This document shows, in pieces, positions 63,857 through 64,000 of a DNA stretch of 64,000 bases. The number at the start of each line of letters is the position of its first letter. Position 1 is the first letter of the stretch. A model generated the notes under the pieces. It was given only the letters and a program-made list of their open reading frames with translations, searched no databases and was not told where the DNA came from. The position numbers and the translations under genes are program-made. The DNA is taken from the NCBI RefSeq assembly GCF_038593855.1, contig NZ_CP151996.1:2790001-2854000 (forward strand), read 5' to 3'. The stretch is from Lysinibacillus sp. FSL M8-0337 (GTDB lineage Bacteria; Bacillota; Bacilli; Bacillales_A; Planococcaceae).

Positions 63857-64000
63857 CAAACAACACCTTCTCCATCCAATGATTTGTTTTCGATTGAGAT
63901 TAATTCCAACATGCCATAAGCAATCGGTTGCCATATATCCATTTCTTTTTTCAAGCAATTAACTGAACCCGTAGCCACATGGCCATCTATTATAAATAAA
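63856..64000 (-). CDS. 3' end of an unknown gene cut by the window edge
   Basis: 47 codons are visible: LFIIDGHVATGSVNCLKKEM near the edge, ending SIENKSLDGEGVV and TGA. The stop overlaps the VgrG start (TGATG), so the two are translationally coupled. No family recognised from the tail. Confidence 0.7.
   Translation of the reverse strand, partial: LFIIDGHVATGSVNCLKKEMDIWQPIAYGMLELISIENKSLDGEGVV

Noticed and set aside
1-64000. tRNA, rRNA, CRISPR arrays, insertion sequences
   Set aside because: No cloverleaf with TTCGA loop, no rRNA sequence, no regularly spaced short repeats and no transposase were seen. The repeated DNA at 47-57 kb is Rhs coding sequence.

Overview
The window reads as a chromosomal segment of a spore-forming, low-GC Gram-positive of the Lysinibacillus/Planococcaceae type. 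The main evidence is the gene order, which follows the Bacillus subtilis spo0A-spoIVB-recN-ahrC-yqxC-dxs-ispA-xseBA-folD-nusB / yqhY-accCB-spoIIIA / efp-papA-aroQ-yqhR-yqhQ / lipM-yqhL region, together with strong AGGAGG-type ribosome sites, a B12-dependent ribonucleotide reductase and a spoIIIA operon. The genus is an inference from protein character; no database was searched.

Layout. 0-26 kb is conserved housekeeping and sporulation DNA, almost all on the minus strand: Spo0A and SpoIVB, DNA repair (RecN, exonuclease VII), isoprenoid entry (Dxs, IspA), folate C1 (FolD), NusB, acetyl-CoA carboxylase AccBC, the SpoIIIA channel genes and EF-P. A plus-strand MerR regulator/multidrug MFS pump module sits between nusB and the asp23-type gene, with a textbook 19-bp-spacer MerR operator. 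The spoIIIA operon has only AC to AH: AA and AB are absent and AF is reduced to about 47 residues. 26-40 kb is mixed: a flavin oxidoreductase, an ECF sigma factor with an LCP-domain membrane partner, gene relics, nrdJ (class II ribonucleotide reductase) split by a 1140-nt group I intron that carries a LAGLIDADG endonuclease, LipM, a rhodanese, a TPR protein, a glycine riboswitch ahead of an amino-acid permease, and a glutaminase. 40-43 kb is a large secreted repeat protein.

43-64 kb is an accessory toxin-delivery island on the minus strand. In transcription order it has the end of an unknown gene, a stand-alone VgrG-like spike protein, a pentapeptide-repeat protein, a small Imm11-like protein, a DUF4280 PAAR-like tip protein, and a giant 1842-residue protein that fuses a VgrG-like head, a Rhs cage and an AHH nuclease, followed by its immunity gene. 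After this comes a tail of orphan Rhs C-terminal cassettes. Each repeats part of the Rhs core at near nucleotide identity, then switches to a different nuclease toxin followed by a different immunity gene (SUKH, SUKH, and a paralogue of the first immunity protein). Further on are immunity-like relics and a separate small toxin with tandem duplicated putative immunity genes.

How it fits together: the spike, tip, adaptor-like protein and Rhs effector look like the cargo end of a contractile-injection-like apparatus in a Gram-positive, and the orphan cassettes look like a recombination reservoir for changing its toxin. No sheath, tube or baseplate gene is visible here; the island continues past the right edge. 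Start codons were chosen from visible ribosome sites where they differ from the longest reading frame.
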